A stretch of DNA of 34,237 nucleotides. Origin: CAZWHE01 sp964633825 (GTDB lineage Bacteria; Planctomycetota; B15-G4; CAYZWU01). Position numbers and translations under genes: made by a program. Where the stretch lies: NCBI GenBank assembly GCA_964633825.1, contig CAZWHE010000024.1, positions 1-34,237 of the forward strand, written 5' to 3'. Every line of letters starts with the position of its first letter. Within the stretch, counting starts at the first letter, position 1. The notes below the pieces were generated by a model, which was not told where the DNA came from, ran no database searches, and saw only the letters and a list, made by a program, of their open reading frames with translations. This document shows positions 23,496-31,936 of the stretch, in pieces.

Positions 23496-23499
<4 letters not shown>
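22876..23499 (+). CDS. trpF: Phosphoribosylanthranilate isomerase
   Basis: TrpF carries out the Amadori rearrangement of phosphoribosylanthranilate. ATG 22876 overlaps the trpC stop (ATGA) behind GGAGGGGAGC; the product has 207 residues. It opens RVKVCGITSPGDAVACRELG, with the catalytic cysteine in KVCGIT, and continues LGVIFAPSPRRVTLDQARRI, VGVFAGAGPEEV, IQLHGAETNDFLEAL and FLLFDRDKK (catalytic aspartate). It ends with IFLAGGLDPGNVRQAVERVA and GVDVCSGVEKAPGVKDPEAV. The phosphate-binding loop and both acid/base residues are visible. It is an independent protein, and its stop overlaps the trpB start. Confidence 0.96.
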
Positions 23500-24712
<1,213 letters not shown>

Positions 24713-24716
<4 letters not shown>

Positions 24717-25525
24717 GCCTGGACGAAAGAGCGCGATCCATCAAGGAGAAGGGCGGAAAAAGCCTCGTCCCTTTCTTCACCGCCGGTTATCCCGATGACG
24801 AGACTTTCCTGCGCCTCATCGAGGCGGCGTCACGGGCGGGGTGCAAGATCATCGAGGTCGGCATTCCCTTCTCCGACCCGATCGCCGACGGTCCCGTCAT
24901 CCAAACGTCGTCCAAGCACGCGCTCGATGGGGGAATGTCGCTCGCGAAAGCCCTCGACCTGGCGGCCGAGGCATCCAGGGAAAATTCAGCCGAGCTTGTT
25001 TTCATGAGTTATTTCAACCCCATCCTGCGCATGGAACCCGTGAGCTTCACGAGACGCGCCAGGGAGGCCGGCGTCTCGGGCCTGATCGCGCCCGACGTTC
25101 CTCTCGAGGAGTCGGCCGAGATCCGCGAGACGCTCGGCGCGGGCGGGATCACCTTCGTCGACCTCGTGGCGCCCACTTCGGGCCGGGGTCGGATCGACCG
25201 GATCGCCGGGAATGCGCGGGGATTTCTCTATCTCGTCTCTCTCACGGGGGTCACGGGAGTGCGCACCTCCCTGTCGGAGGGCCTCGACGGTTTCATCGAC
25301 GAGGTGCGCCAAGGAACGGATGTTCCCCTCTACGTCGGGTTCGGCATCTCGGGACGGGAGCAGGCCGTCCGGGCCGTGCGCCGTTCCGACGGCGTGATCA
25401 TGGGGAGCGCCCTCATCAAGATCATCCAGTCCTCGAGGAGCGGGGACAAGGCGGTCGAAAGAGTGGAAGGTTTGCTGAAAGAAGTCAATCAAGCCATCAA
25501 CGATTCGAAAGGGGATATCCAATGA
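24713..25525 (+). CDS. trpA: Tryptophan synthase alpha chain
   Basis: TrpA cleaves indole-3-glycerol phosphate and channels indole to TrpB. ATG 24713, in an ATGA overlap with trpB and behind GGAG, gives 270 residues. The barrel shows SLVPFFTAGYPDDETFLRLI, the catalytic pair in CKIIEVGIPFSDPIADGPVI (Glu of IEVG and Asp of FSDPIADGP), SYFNPILRMEP, GLIAPDVPLEESAEI, LVAPTSGRGRIDRIA, GFLYLVSLTGVTGVRTSLSE and VGFGISGREQAVRAV. All standard segments are present. It is followed, again with ATGA overlap, by the DAHP synthase gene. Confidence 0.97.
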
Positions 25526-26550
25526 TGATCGTTGTCATGAAAAAGGACGCGCCCGTTTCCGAGATCAGCGGCGTGATCCGCAGGATCGAGGCGCTCGGCA
25601 TGAGGCCGCGCCCTTCCCACGGTGCGCAGGGCACGACGATCGGCGTTATCGGAACGAACCACAGGGCCGAGCTCGCCGACGTGGAGACGATGCCGGGCGT
25701 GGAGCAGGTCATGCCGATCACCAAGTCCTTCAAGCTCGTCAACCGGGAGTTCAAACCGGAGCCCACGGTGATCAAGGTGAACGGCTGCTCGGTCGGGGGG
25801 GACGAGTTCATCGTCATGGCCGGGCCCTGCTCGGTCGAATCGCCCGAACAGTTCCTGTCCACGGCGAGGGCGGTGCGCGATGCAGGCGGCAGGATCCTCC
25901 GCGGCGGCGCCTTCAAGCCGAGGACCTCGCCGTACAGCTTCCAGGGCCTCGGCGAGGAGGGCCTCAAGATCATGCTGGCCGCCAAGAGGGAGACGGGACT
26001 CGCTTTCGTGACGGAGGTGATCTCTCCCGAGTACGTCTCACTGGTGAGCAAGTACGCCGACATCCTCCAGATCGGCGCCAGGAACATGCACAACTACGCC
26101 CTTCTCGAAGCGGTAGGGAAGGAGCGGAAGCCCGTCCTCCTGAAGCGCGGCATGTCGTCGACGATCGAGGAGCTTCTCCTCGCCGCCGAGTACCTCCTCT
26201 CGAACGGCAACAGCCTCGTCATGCCCTGCGAGCGCGGGATCAGGACCTTCGAGACGGCGACGCGCAACACCCTCGACATCTCCGCCGTGGCCGTGATCAA
26301 GCGGAACAGCCACCTCCCCGTGATCGTCGATCCGAGCCACGCCTCGGGCCACAAGGAATACATCTCGTCCATGGCGAAGGCGGCCGTGGCGGCCGGGGCG
26401 GACGGCATCATCGTGGAGACCCACCCTTCTCCCAAGGACGCCCTTTCGGACGGCAAGCAGAGCCTCACATTCGACGAATTCAAGGGGCTGATGGACGAGA
26501 TCAGAAAGATCGCCGCCGCAGTGGGGAGGCGCGTGGCGGAGCCGGGTTAG
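25522..26550 (+). CDS. aroF: 3-deoxy-7-phosphoheptulonate (DAHP) synthase, type I-beta with N-terminal regulatory domain
   Basis: This enzyme joins phosphoenolpyruvate and erythrose 4-phosphate, the first step of the shikimate pathway. ATG 25522 overlaps the trpA stop; 342 residues. Residues 1-70 (MIVVMKKDAPVSEISGVIRR... IGVIGTNHRAELADVETMPG) form the ferredoxin-like domain that gives feedback control in Thermotoga-type enzymes. The barrel carries FIVMAGPCSVESPEQFLSTA, ILRGGAFKPRTSPYSFQGLG, EVISPEYVSLV, QIGARNMHNYALLEAVG, PVLLKRGMSSTIEE, ERGIRTFE, VIVDPSHASGH and ETHPSPKDALSDGKQSL. Its place as the last gene of the attenuator-controlled trp operon ties pathway entry to tryptophan supply, although the enzyme itself may be inhibited by another aromatic amino acid. 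The symbol follows common usage; aroG or aroA(I-beta) would also be valid. Confidence 0.94.
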   Translation: MMIVVMKKDAPVSEISGVIRRIEALGMRPRPSHGAQGTTIGVIGTNHRAELADVETMPGVEQVMPITKSFKLVNREFKPEPTVIKVNGCSVGGDEFIVMAGPCSVESPEQFLSTARAVRDAGGRILRGGAFKPRTSPYSFQGLGEEGLKIMLAAKRETGLAFVTEVISPEYVSLVSKYADILQIGARNMHNYALLEAVGKERKPVLLKRGMSSTIEELLLAAEYLLSNGNSLVMPCERGIRTFETATRNTLDISAVAVIKRNSHLPVIVDPSHASGHKEYISSMAKAAVAAGADGIIVETHPSPKDALSDGKQSLTFDEFKGLMDEIRKIAAAVGRRVAEPG

Positions 26551-26594
26551 GGGAGGCGGAGATGGTAATACTGTGGTGTTGCGGTATGGCTTAC

Positions 26595-26609
26595 CAGCCC
26601 GTTGAAAAA
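26595..26609 (+). repeat. Left terminal inverted repeat of the IS
   Basis: CAGCCCGTTGAAAAA, perfectly complementary to 28091-28105. Confidence 0.85.
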
Positions 26610-26684
26610 CTCTGCTGTGTGATTGATGCGGAAGGATGTTTGTAATAAACTCGCCCTCCACACGACCAGAGGAGGATCATATCA

Positions 26685-28049
26685 ATGGCGCTGGGGAAAC
26701 ACAAAGAGGAATCGCAGTCATCCTTTTGGATGGCGACACAGGATCTCGTAAAAACGGCCGGGCACCCTTTCTATCGCAAGCTGAACGAGGTTTTGAGAGA
26801 TGAAGGCTTCGACAGTATTGCTGAGAAGGAGTGCGCGCGGTTCTATGTTGAAGGGAAGGGACGCCCCGGGATCTCGCCGGGTGTTTATTTTCGGATGTTG
26901 ATGGCCGGTTACTTCGAGGGGATCGAATCGGAGCGCGGGATTGCGTGGCGTTGCTCTGACAGCCTTGCGCTGCGTTCTTTTCTGGGTTTCGGTCTTGATG
27001 AGAAGACACCGGTCCATTCGAGCCTTACGCGGATCCGTCACCGGATTGATCTTGAGACGCATGAAGAGATATTCACATGGGTCCTGAAGGTGCTGGCAAA
27101 GGAGAAACTCCTTGAAGCCAAGACGCTCGGCATCGACGCCACGACGCTTGAAGCCAATGCCGCGATGCGGAGTATCGTGCGCCGTGACACGGGCGAGGGT
27201 TACGCTGAGTTCCTGACCAAACTGGCGAAGGAATCGGGGATAGAGACCCCGACGCGTGAAGAGCTCGCGAAGTTTGACAAGAAGCGCAAGAAGAAGAAAA
27301 CGTCGAACGACGACTGGCAAAACCCGCACGATCCGGACGCAAAGATCACGAAGATGAAGGACAAGCGAACGCATCTTTCAAACAAGGCCGAGCACGCGGT
27401 GGATCTCGACTCGGGTGCCGTGCTTTCGGTGACGGTCCAGGGTGCCGACCTTGGAGACACGACGACGATTCAGGAGACGACCGCAGCGGCAGCGCGTAAC
27501 CTCTGTGAGATCAAAGAAGATCCTGGCGATGTCTTGCCGGAAGAGCCCTTCCGCGAGGTCGTGACGGACAAGGGATATCACAGCTCCACCGTGGTTACCG
27601 GCTTGGAGGAGATGGACATTCGGACTTACATTTCGGAGCCGGAACGAGGTCGGCAAAAATGGAAAGGGAAGTGTGATCAGCAATCCGCCGTATACGCAAA
27701 CAGGCGTCGGATAAAAGGGGAAAGGGGGAAGCGGCTTTTACGTAAACGCAGTGAACTGGTGGAGCGGTCGTTTGCTCACATTTACGACACAGGCGGCATG
27801 CGTCGGACGCATCTTCGCGGGCATAAGAACATACTCAAGCGACTACTGATCCATGTGTGCGGATTCAATCTTGGGCTCGTGATGCGAAAAGTGTTCGGTC
27901 TCGGCACCCCGCGAGGCATTCAGGGTCGTGCAGCGGCCCTTTTCAGTGCCATTTATGGCTTACCGCGTGTCATTGTGCGCAGAATCAGCGGGTATGGAAC
28001 GATTGTTCTTGGGAGGATTGGTTTTGTGAGATATCAGGCCGTTGCCTGA
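26685..28049 (+). CDS. IS1182-like DDE transposase
   Basis: A complete 454-residue transposase with AGAGGAGGATC ten bases before ATG 26685. The N-terminal DUF772-type region contains GRPGISPGVYFRMLMAGYFE, GIESERGIAWRCSDSLALRS and DEKTPVHSSLTRIRHRI. The catalytic DDE triad is visible as D151 in LGIDATTLEANAAM, D295 in VVTDKGYHSS, and E360 in SELVERSFAHIYDTGGMRRT. A lysine-rich linker (KKRKKKKTSNDDWQNPHDPD, then AKITKMKDKRTHLSNKAEHA) lies between the first two. This layout is that of the IS1182 group of the wider IS5/IS1182 families. The frame is intact, so the element could be active. A TATCAGGC/GCCTGATA hairpin (28032-28051) overlaps the stop codon. Confidence 0.9.
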   Translation: MALGKHKEESQSSFWMATQDLVKTAGHPFYRKLNEVLRDEGFDSIAEKECARFYVEGKGRPGISPGVYFRMLMAGYFEGIESERGIAWRCSDSLALRSFLGFGLDEKTPVHSSLTRIRHRIDLETHEEIFTWVLKVLAKEKLLEAKTLGIDATTLEANAAMRSIVRRDTGEGYAEFLTKLAKESGIETPTREELAKFDKKRKKKKTSNDDWQNPHDPDAKITKMKDKRTHLSNKAEHAVDLDSGAVLSVTVQGADLGDTTTIQETTAAAARNLCEIKEDPGDVLPEEPFREVVTDKGYHSSTVVTGLEEMDIRTYISEPERGRQKWKGKCDQQSAVYANRRRIKGERGKRLLRKRSELVERSFAHIYDTGGMRRTHLRGHKNILKRLLIHVCGFNLGLVMRKVFGLGTPRGIQGRAAALFSAIYGLPRVIVRRISGYGTIVLGRIGFVRYQAVA

Positions 28050-28071
28050 TAAATATATGAGTGCTGTTGGT

Positions 28072-28081
28072 NNNNNNNNNN
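28072..28081. other. Assembly gap of ten Ns
   Basis: A run of exactly ten Ns, the usual placeholder for a scaffold join of unknown or estimated length. It lies inside the insertion sequence, a typical place for assemblies to break. Order and distance of everything on the two sides depend on scaffolding evidence. Confidence 0.97.
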
Positions 28082-28090
28082 GATAGTGAT

Positions 28091-28105
28091 TTTTTCAACG
28101 GGCTG
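28091..28105 (-). repeat. Right terminal inverted repeat of the IS
   Basis: TTTTTCAACGGGCTG, perfect complement of the left end at 26595-26609, but separated from the transposase by the N gap. Confidence 0.8.
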
Positions 28106-28513
28106 TTAAAGGATATATTGAAAATTAAAGACTTACGACGACAAGGATCCATAAATCGGTAGGATTAAGTTAATCTATGATCCGTTCTTTGAATAAAACG
28201 TTCATTTTTTTCAAAAAAGTCTGAGTCCGATTAGGGCTCCGCGGAATCTTATCAATAAAGAAAGCGTTAAAGACAGCAGTATCTCTTGAAGCACCGTTCC
28301 AAGCGAGGTCTTCACAAATGATTTGTGTAATCTGGCAATATTCCCCTCCCCCCCCCAGAAACACTCCGAGCCTCTGAATTCGGTCGTTGGCTCAACGATA
28401 TACGACTTTTACATGAGAGAAGATTGGAATAGATAGAATACATAGAATACATATTGTTCAATTTCAGTATATGGATACTGGTTTAAAAAGAAACATTTGA
28501 GGAGGTAAAAGAA
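28106..28513. other. 408-base AT-rich region without a clear gene
   Basis: The composition is much richer in A/T than the rest of the window. It contains a short minus-strand frame (28170-28364), a C-run (CCCCTCCCCCCCCC near 28343-28356) prone to length error, and two tandem copies of ATAGAATAC (28433-28450). A strong ribosome-binding site (GAGGAGGT) at its end belongs to the next gene. No promoter could be assigned with confidence. Confidence 0.4.
28170..28364 (-). CDS. Short unrecognised frame, possible gene fragment
   Basis: A 64-codon frame starting at a GTG within a C-run (GGGGGGGGG on the coding strand). The product is EYCQITQIICEDLAWNGASR followed by DTAVFNAFFIDKIPRSPNRT and QTFLKKMNVLFKE. 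The amphipathic pattern and absence of low-complexity sequence make it look like a real protein segment, perhaps the tail of a longer gene whose upstream part is frameshifted in the homopolymer. I do not recognise a family and found no ribosome-binding site. Confidence 0.25.
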   Translation of the reverse strand: MFLGGGGEYCQITQIICEDLAWNGASRDTAVFNAFFIDKIPRSPNRTQTFLKKMNVLFKERIID

Positions 28514-29275
28514 ATGAAAAGCAAACTTATTTATCTATTGGGGATAGCGGTAATCATTTTTTTTATTTCGGCGAACAATAACCTTGCGACTGCCTCTGGA
28601 GGGGTTGGTATAGGTACGTTTAGTAAAGTAAAGAAAGCTGGTGATGAAACAATCACTATTAATTATAAAGATTATGAAGGAGAAGTTAAAACAATCACTA
28701 CGGCGACGGGGGAGTTTGGCTCGAACCATACCGGTGATGATCTTCCAAAGGGAATGAGCGGGGAAGATAAAGCCGCCAGAATAGCGTCCGCTATTAATGC
28801 AGAAGCACAAGCGGGTGGTCATCCTATTGCTGTAAATGTAATGGGACATGTGATCACTGTCGGTACAACTGGTAACGCTAAGGGGCTTACTAAATTTGAT
28901 GTTTCCAATAACACGAGACAAAAGCACAATAAAACATGGGTTTCTCATTCTATAAATGAGGTGCATCAAGAGGCTTATGTATATTTAACGGGAGGGGTTG
29001 CGGGCCATGAATGGGACTCGGACGAAACGCAGTCTGAAATTCGAGTCGGAACAGCCCGACATCTGGTAGTCAAGATGCCTAGCCATAACACTCCATTGGC
29101 GACTCTTGCATCGGAAATAGTAGAAGAGTTGATCCATCATGGTGTGTCCGCAAGCCTTGTTCGACCGACGATCATCCGAATCGTGCTTGATGAAGAGATG
29201 GACTGCCGCCTTCACTATGGATGTACTGATGCGGGTGTTAATATGACCGCAGAGGTTGAATTGGTTTGGAATTGA
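28514..29275 (+). CDS. Secreted protein of unknown function (253 residues), AT-rich
   Basis: ATG 28514 follows a strong GAGGAGGT site. The N terminus is a typical signal peptide: MKSKLIYLLGIAVIIFFISA, with cleavage likely after the ATA of NNLATASGG. The mature part begins GGVGIGTFSKVKKAGDETIT and contains two beta-rich segments with a helix, AARIASAINAEAQAGGHPIA, followed by VNVMGHVITVGTTGN. The C-terminal part has LVVKMPSHNTPLATLASEIV, EELIHHGVSASL and a closing DEEMDCRLHYGCTDAGVNMT with two cysteines that could form a disulfide. I do not recognise the family. Codon use is A/T-rich compared with every neighbour, which points to recent acquisition. It is convergent with the truncated module at 29283-29568. 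Confidence 0.7.
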   Translation: MKSKLIYLLGIAVIIFFISANNNLATASGGVGIGTFSKVKKAGDETITINYKDYEGEVKTITTATGEFGSNHTGDDLPKGMSGEDKAARIASAINAEAQAGGHPIAVNVMGHVITVGTTGNAKGLTKFDVSNNTRQKHNKTWVSHSINEVHQEAYVYLTGGVAGHEWDSDETQSEIRVGTARHLVVKMPSHNTPLATLASEIVEELIHHGVSASLVRPTIIRIVLDEEMDCRLHYGCTDAGVNMTAEVELVWN

Positions 29276-29282
29276 TGTCCTT

Positions 29283-29438
29283 TCAGATGACGTACCTGAT
29301 CGATGTCATGATATCGATCAGGATGGAGTAACGTGGAGCTCCATGGAAGGCGAGCGCGTAGCCTCCTACGATCAGATAGTCCACTTCATGAGCGTTGAAC
29401 AACGCGAGCAGATCTTTGAAGTCGGGCTGTGCTTCCAT
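29283..29438 (-). pseudogene. N-terminal fragment of a nucleotidyltransferase-fold protein
   Basis: The 51-codon frame starts at ATG 29438 (minus strand) with MEAQPDFKDLLALFNAHEVD, then YLIVGGYALAFHGAPRY. This is the N-terminal part of a nucleotidyltransferase-fold family in which LIVGG-AL--HG--R is followed by a T-GD-D-motif carrying the metal-binding aspartates. Here the sequence departs from the family directly after APRY and stops within 14 codons, so the catalytic aspartates and the rest of the protein are lost. The start lies 53 bases inside the upstream 60-residue gene in a different frame. Break point coincides with a palindrome at 29295-29322. Confidence 0.65.
29295..29322. repeat. 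28-base near-perfect palindrome at the truncation point
   Basis: CCTGATCGAT and ATCGATCAGG (10-base arms) flank GTCATGAT, itself nearly palindromic, so only one central pair is mismatched. It lies just after the convergent stop codons of the secreted protein gene and the nucleotidyltransferase fragment. There is no T-run on either side. Confidence 0.65.
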
Positions 29439-29568
29439 GATATTGCTTTCTCAAGTAGTCGACTGCTGCAACGCGTTCTGCCGGTGTTTTGCTCATCCAA
29501 TAGGCCAGGTCATCCTTGATTGAGGAGAAATCGTTCAGATTGCGTTTGTTGACGACCTTTTTGATCAT
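29386..29568 (-). CDS. Small conserved protein (60 residues) paired with a nucleotidyltransferase
   Basis: ATG 29568 (minus strand) has a GAGGAA site eight bases upstream. The product is MIKKVVNKRNLNDFSSIKDD, LAYWMSKTPAERVAAVDYLR, KQYHGSTARLQRSARVVQRS. I recognise the pattern (DLAYWLS-TPEERVAAV--LR-QYHGS-ARLQR--RVIQR) as that of a small protein usually encoded directly before a nucleotidyltransferase-fold gene, an arrangement resembling a toxin-antitoxin pair; no function is established to my knowledge. Here its last 53 bases also encode the start of the nucleotidyltransferase in another frame. The small gene is intact, although its partner is truncated. Confidence 0.7.
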   Translation of the reverse strand: MIKKVVNKRNLNDFSSIKDDLAYWMSKTPAERVAAVDYLRKQYHGSTARLQRSARVVQRS

Positions 29569-29601
29569 TCGGCGGTTCCTCGGTGTTTATCGAATTAAAA
29601 A

Positions 29602-30699
29602 CTAGGACAGCGTCGCGCCGGCCCGGGTCAAGATCCCGGCAAAGGACTCGCGGTCGTTCTGCTCCACGGCCCCGGTCAGTTCGTCGAGAGCATCCCGAAG
29701 CGTTTCGTAGACATCGCCCCGGAATGGGTTGAGGCGCTGGATGGCGAAGTAGAGGTGGGCGTCCTCATCGAGCACGGAGCGCGCCGTGGACACCTGCCGC
29801 GAGAAGGTGGTGGACGCCACGCGCTTCAGTTTTTGCGGGTCGAGTCCGGCCCGGTGGAGGGCCCCGGCGAAGAGCATCCCCGTCATGTGGGCCAGGCCGA
29901 GGAGCCAGCCCATGAGCCGGTCGTGCTCCTTGAAGGGGAGGCCGACCAGATCGAGGTAGGGGTGGGCCATGAGCTCGAGGATGAGGGAGCGTTCCGCGGC
30001 TTCGTCGGCTCCGGCCGCGTGGACCATGGTGAGCGGTTCGTAGAGGTTCTTGCCCGGGCCGAACATGGGGTGGATCGAAATGACCGGGGTGCCTGTGCGC
30101 CGGAGGGCTTCGATGGAATCGGTCAGGTGGCTCTTGATCGACGCGATCTCGAAGACGGGTATGGCGATCTCTTTCTTGGAGAGAGAGGCGAGCAGATCGG
30201 CGGTGGCTTCCAGGGGGACGGAGACGATGAGGGCGTCGAAAGCGTTCAGATCGGCCACATCGTCCAGGCCGGTGTGGCGCCCCTTGCTTGGAGGAAGCCC
30301 GCCCCAGGCCGTGTCAGCGCCTTCGGCGTTGTGGCCGATGCTATCGAGGAAGCGGCAGAACCATCCTCCCATGGCGCCCGCCGCGCCGAGAACGAGCACC
30401 TTTTTTCCGCCCCGGCTCCGCATCTCCACGCCGACGCGGTGCTGTCTCTCGACCGATCCGTTGATGATGGCGGCGAAGATAGCCTCCATCACCTCCGGTG
30501 ACGTGCCGCACGATCGGGCCGCGCCGCGCGCCCGCGCCAGGATCCTCTGTTCCACCTCGCGCACGACCACGGGCCGGCCCTCCTCCGCCTTGAGGCGTCC
30601 CACCTCGGCGGCGAGCCGGAACCGGCGCTCGAGGATCTCGAGCAGGGCCCGGTCGAGATCGGCTATCTCGTTCCGGAGGGGGGTGATGCCGTCTTTCAT
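29602..30699 (-). CDS. tyrA: Bifunctional chorismate mutase / prephenate dehydrogenase (T-protein)
   Basis: This protein converts chorismate to prephenate and then to 4-hydroxyphenylpyruvate for tyrosine. The 365 residues match the length of the enterobacterial T-protein. Residues about 1-90 are an AroQ chorismate mutase helix bundle (PLRNEIADLDRALLEILERR, then FRLAAEVGRLKAEEGRPVVV and EVEQRILARAR). The dehydrogenase starts at KKVLVLGAAGAMGGWFCRFL, a GxxGxMG dinucleotide-binding loop, followed by DALIVSVPLEATADLL, and TPVISIHPMFGPGKNLYEPL containing the catalytic histidine in HPMFGP. The C-terminal helical domain includes HLYFAIQRLNPF. It starts in an ATGA overlap with aroC, so the two genes are co-translated. 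Confidence 0.94.
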   Translation of the reverse strand: MKDGITPLRNEIADLDRALLEILERRFRLAAEVGRLKAEEGRPVVVREVEQRILARARGAARSCGTSPEVMEAIFAAIINGSVERQHRVGVEMRSRGGKKVLVLGAAGAMGGWFCRFLDSIGHNAEGADTAWGGLPPSKGRHTGLDDVADLNAFDALIVSVPLEATADLLASLSKKEIAIPVFEIASIKSHLTDSIEALRRTGTPVISIHPMFGPGKNLYEPLTMVHAAGADEAAERSLILELMAHPYLDLVGLPFKEHDRLMGWLLGLAHMTGMLFAGALHRAGLDPQKLKRVASTTFSRQVSTARSVLDEDAHLYFAIQRLNPFRGDVYETLRDALDELTGAVEQNDRESFAGILTRAGATLS

Positions 30700-31796
30700 G
30701 ACGTCCTCCCTTTCTGGGGCGTCTTCCCCTTCTGGCGGAGCGCCATGTCAACGAGAACGAGGGCGGCCATGCTTTCCACGATCGGAACGGCACGCGGCAC
30801 GATGCAGGGATCGTGGCGGCCCTTTGCCTCGAGAACGGTCTCCTTTCCGTCGAAGCCGGCCGTCTTCTGCGCTTTGCCGATCGTGGCCGGCGGCTTGAAG
30901 GCCACGCGAAAGAGGACGGGCTCACCGTTGGAGATGCCGCCCTGGACGCCGCCCGAATTGTTGGTTTTCGTTCCCAGGCGCTTGCCCTTTTTCACGAAAG
31001 GATCGTTGTGCTCAGAGCCTGTCATGCGCGTTCCCGAAAAACCGGACCCGATGACGAAGCCCTTGGCCGCGGGGATGGAGAGCATGGCCTGGGCGAGCTT
31101 CGCCTCGATCTTGTCGAACACGGGCTCGCCCCAACCGGCGGGAACGTTGCGGCAGACGCAGGAGATGATTCCGCCGATCGAATCGGACGCTTTGCGCGCC
31201 TCGTCGATCGCTTGCGACATCTTCTCGGCTGATGCGGAATCGGGACACCGGACGGGTGTCTTGTCCACGTCCTTTCTCGTGATCTTGTCCGTGTCGACAG
31301 GGGGCGCTTCGATCGTTCCCACAGTGTCGACCCAGGCCACGATCTCGATGCCGTGCGTTTCGTGCAAAATCTTTTCGGCGACGGCGCCGGCCGCGACCCG
31401 GCCGATCGTCTCGCGCGCGCTCGCGCGGCCGCCGCCGCTCGAAGCGCGGATGCCGTACTTCTCCTGGTAGGTGAAGTCAGCGTGCGAGGGGCGGGGCACG
31501 GCGCTCGCAGCGGTGTAATCCCCGGGCCGCTGGTCCCGGTTGGCCACGAAGAGCGATAAAGGCGTCCCGAGCGTCAAGCCCTTCTCCACGCCGGACTGGA
31601 TCGAAACCCTGTCCTCTTCGCTCCGCTCGGTGGTGAGGCTGCTCTGGCCCGGCCGCCTCCGGTCGAGCTGAGGCTGGATGTCGCATTCGCCAAGCTCGAG
31701 CTTCGAAGGGCAGCCGTCGATGATAACACCGATACCGCTGCCGTGTGATTCTCCGCAGGTCGTCACCCTGAAGAGGGTTCCAAATGAATTCGACAT
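30696..31796 (-). CDS. aroC: Chorismate synthase
   Basis: AroC makes chorismate from EPSP using reduced FMN, supplying both the trp operon and TyrA. The 366-residue protein starts at ATG 31796 (minus strand). It shows the family signatures GESHGSGIGVIIDGCP near residue 16, RRRPGQSSLTTERSEEDRV, PRPSHADFTYQEKYGIRASS followed by GGGRASARETIGRVAAGAVA, GFVIGSGFSGTRMTGSEHND, KTNNSGGVQGGISNGEPVLF, and a C-terminal GRHDPCIVPRAVPIVESMAA. The histidines and arginines that bind FMN and EPSP are all within these segments. It is the first gene of a two-gene unit with tyrA. Confidence 0.97.
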   Translation of the reverse strand: MSNSFGTLFRVTTCGESHGSGIGVIIDGCPSKLELGECDIQPQLDRRRPGQSSLTTERSEEDRVSIQSGVEKGLTLGTPLSLFVANRDQRPGDYTAASAVPRPSHADFTYQEKYGIRASSGGGRASARETIGRVAAGAVAEKILHETHGIEIVAWVDTVGTIEAPPVDTDKITRKDVDKTPVRCPDSASAEKMSQAIDEARKASDSIGGIISCVCRNVPAGWGEPVFDKIEAKLAQAMLSIPAAKGFVIGSGFSGTRMTGSEHNDPFVKKGKRLGTKTNNSGGVQGGISNGEPVLFRVAFKPPATIGKAQKTAGFDGKETVLEAKGRHDPCIVPRAVPIVESMAALVLVDMALRQKGKTPQKGRTS

Positions 31797-31936
31797 CTCT
31801 TTGGCTCCGATTATCGATATGGCTTGTCATCTTTTTTTAACCAAAGAGGGTTGGAAAGAAAAGAGGGGACATCATATGTATTAGACTGATATATACTTGG
31901 ATAATCTTGTTGATGTTTCGGTTCGGATTAATGTGT

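Larger units (their letters stand above)
26595..28105 (+). mobile_element. IS1182-like insertion sequence, interrupted by a sequence gap near its right end
   Basis: A 15-base perfect terminal inverted repeat bounds the element: CAGCCCGTTGAAAAA at 26595-26609 and TTTTTCAACGGGCTG at 28091-28105. It contains one transposase gene. No clear target-site duplication was found (TTAC on the left, TTAA on the right are the closest 4-mers). Ten Ns at 28072-28081 lie between the transposase stop and the right end, so the true length and whether both ends belong to one copy are uncertain. Insertion was about 45 bases after the DAHP synthase stop. Confidence 0.82.

Noticed and set aside
26591..28109. Target-site duplication of the insertion sequence
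   Set aside because: Flanks TTAC (left) and TTAA (right) are similar but not identical, and the gap prevents certainty that both ends belong to one copy.
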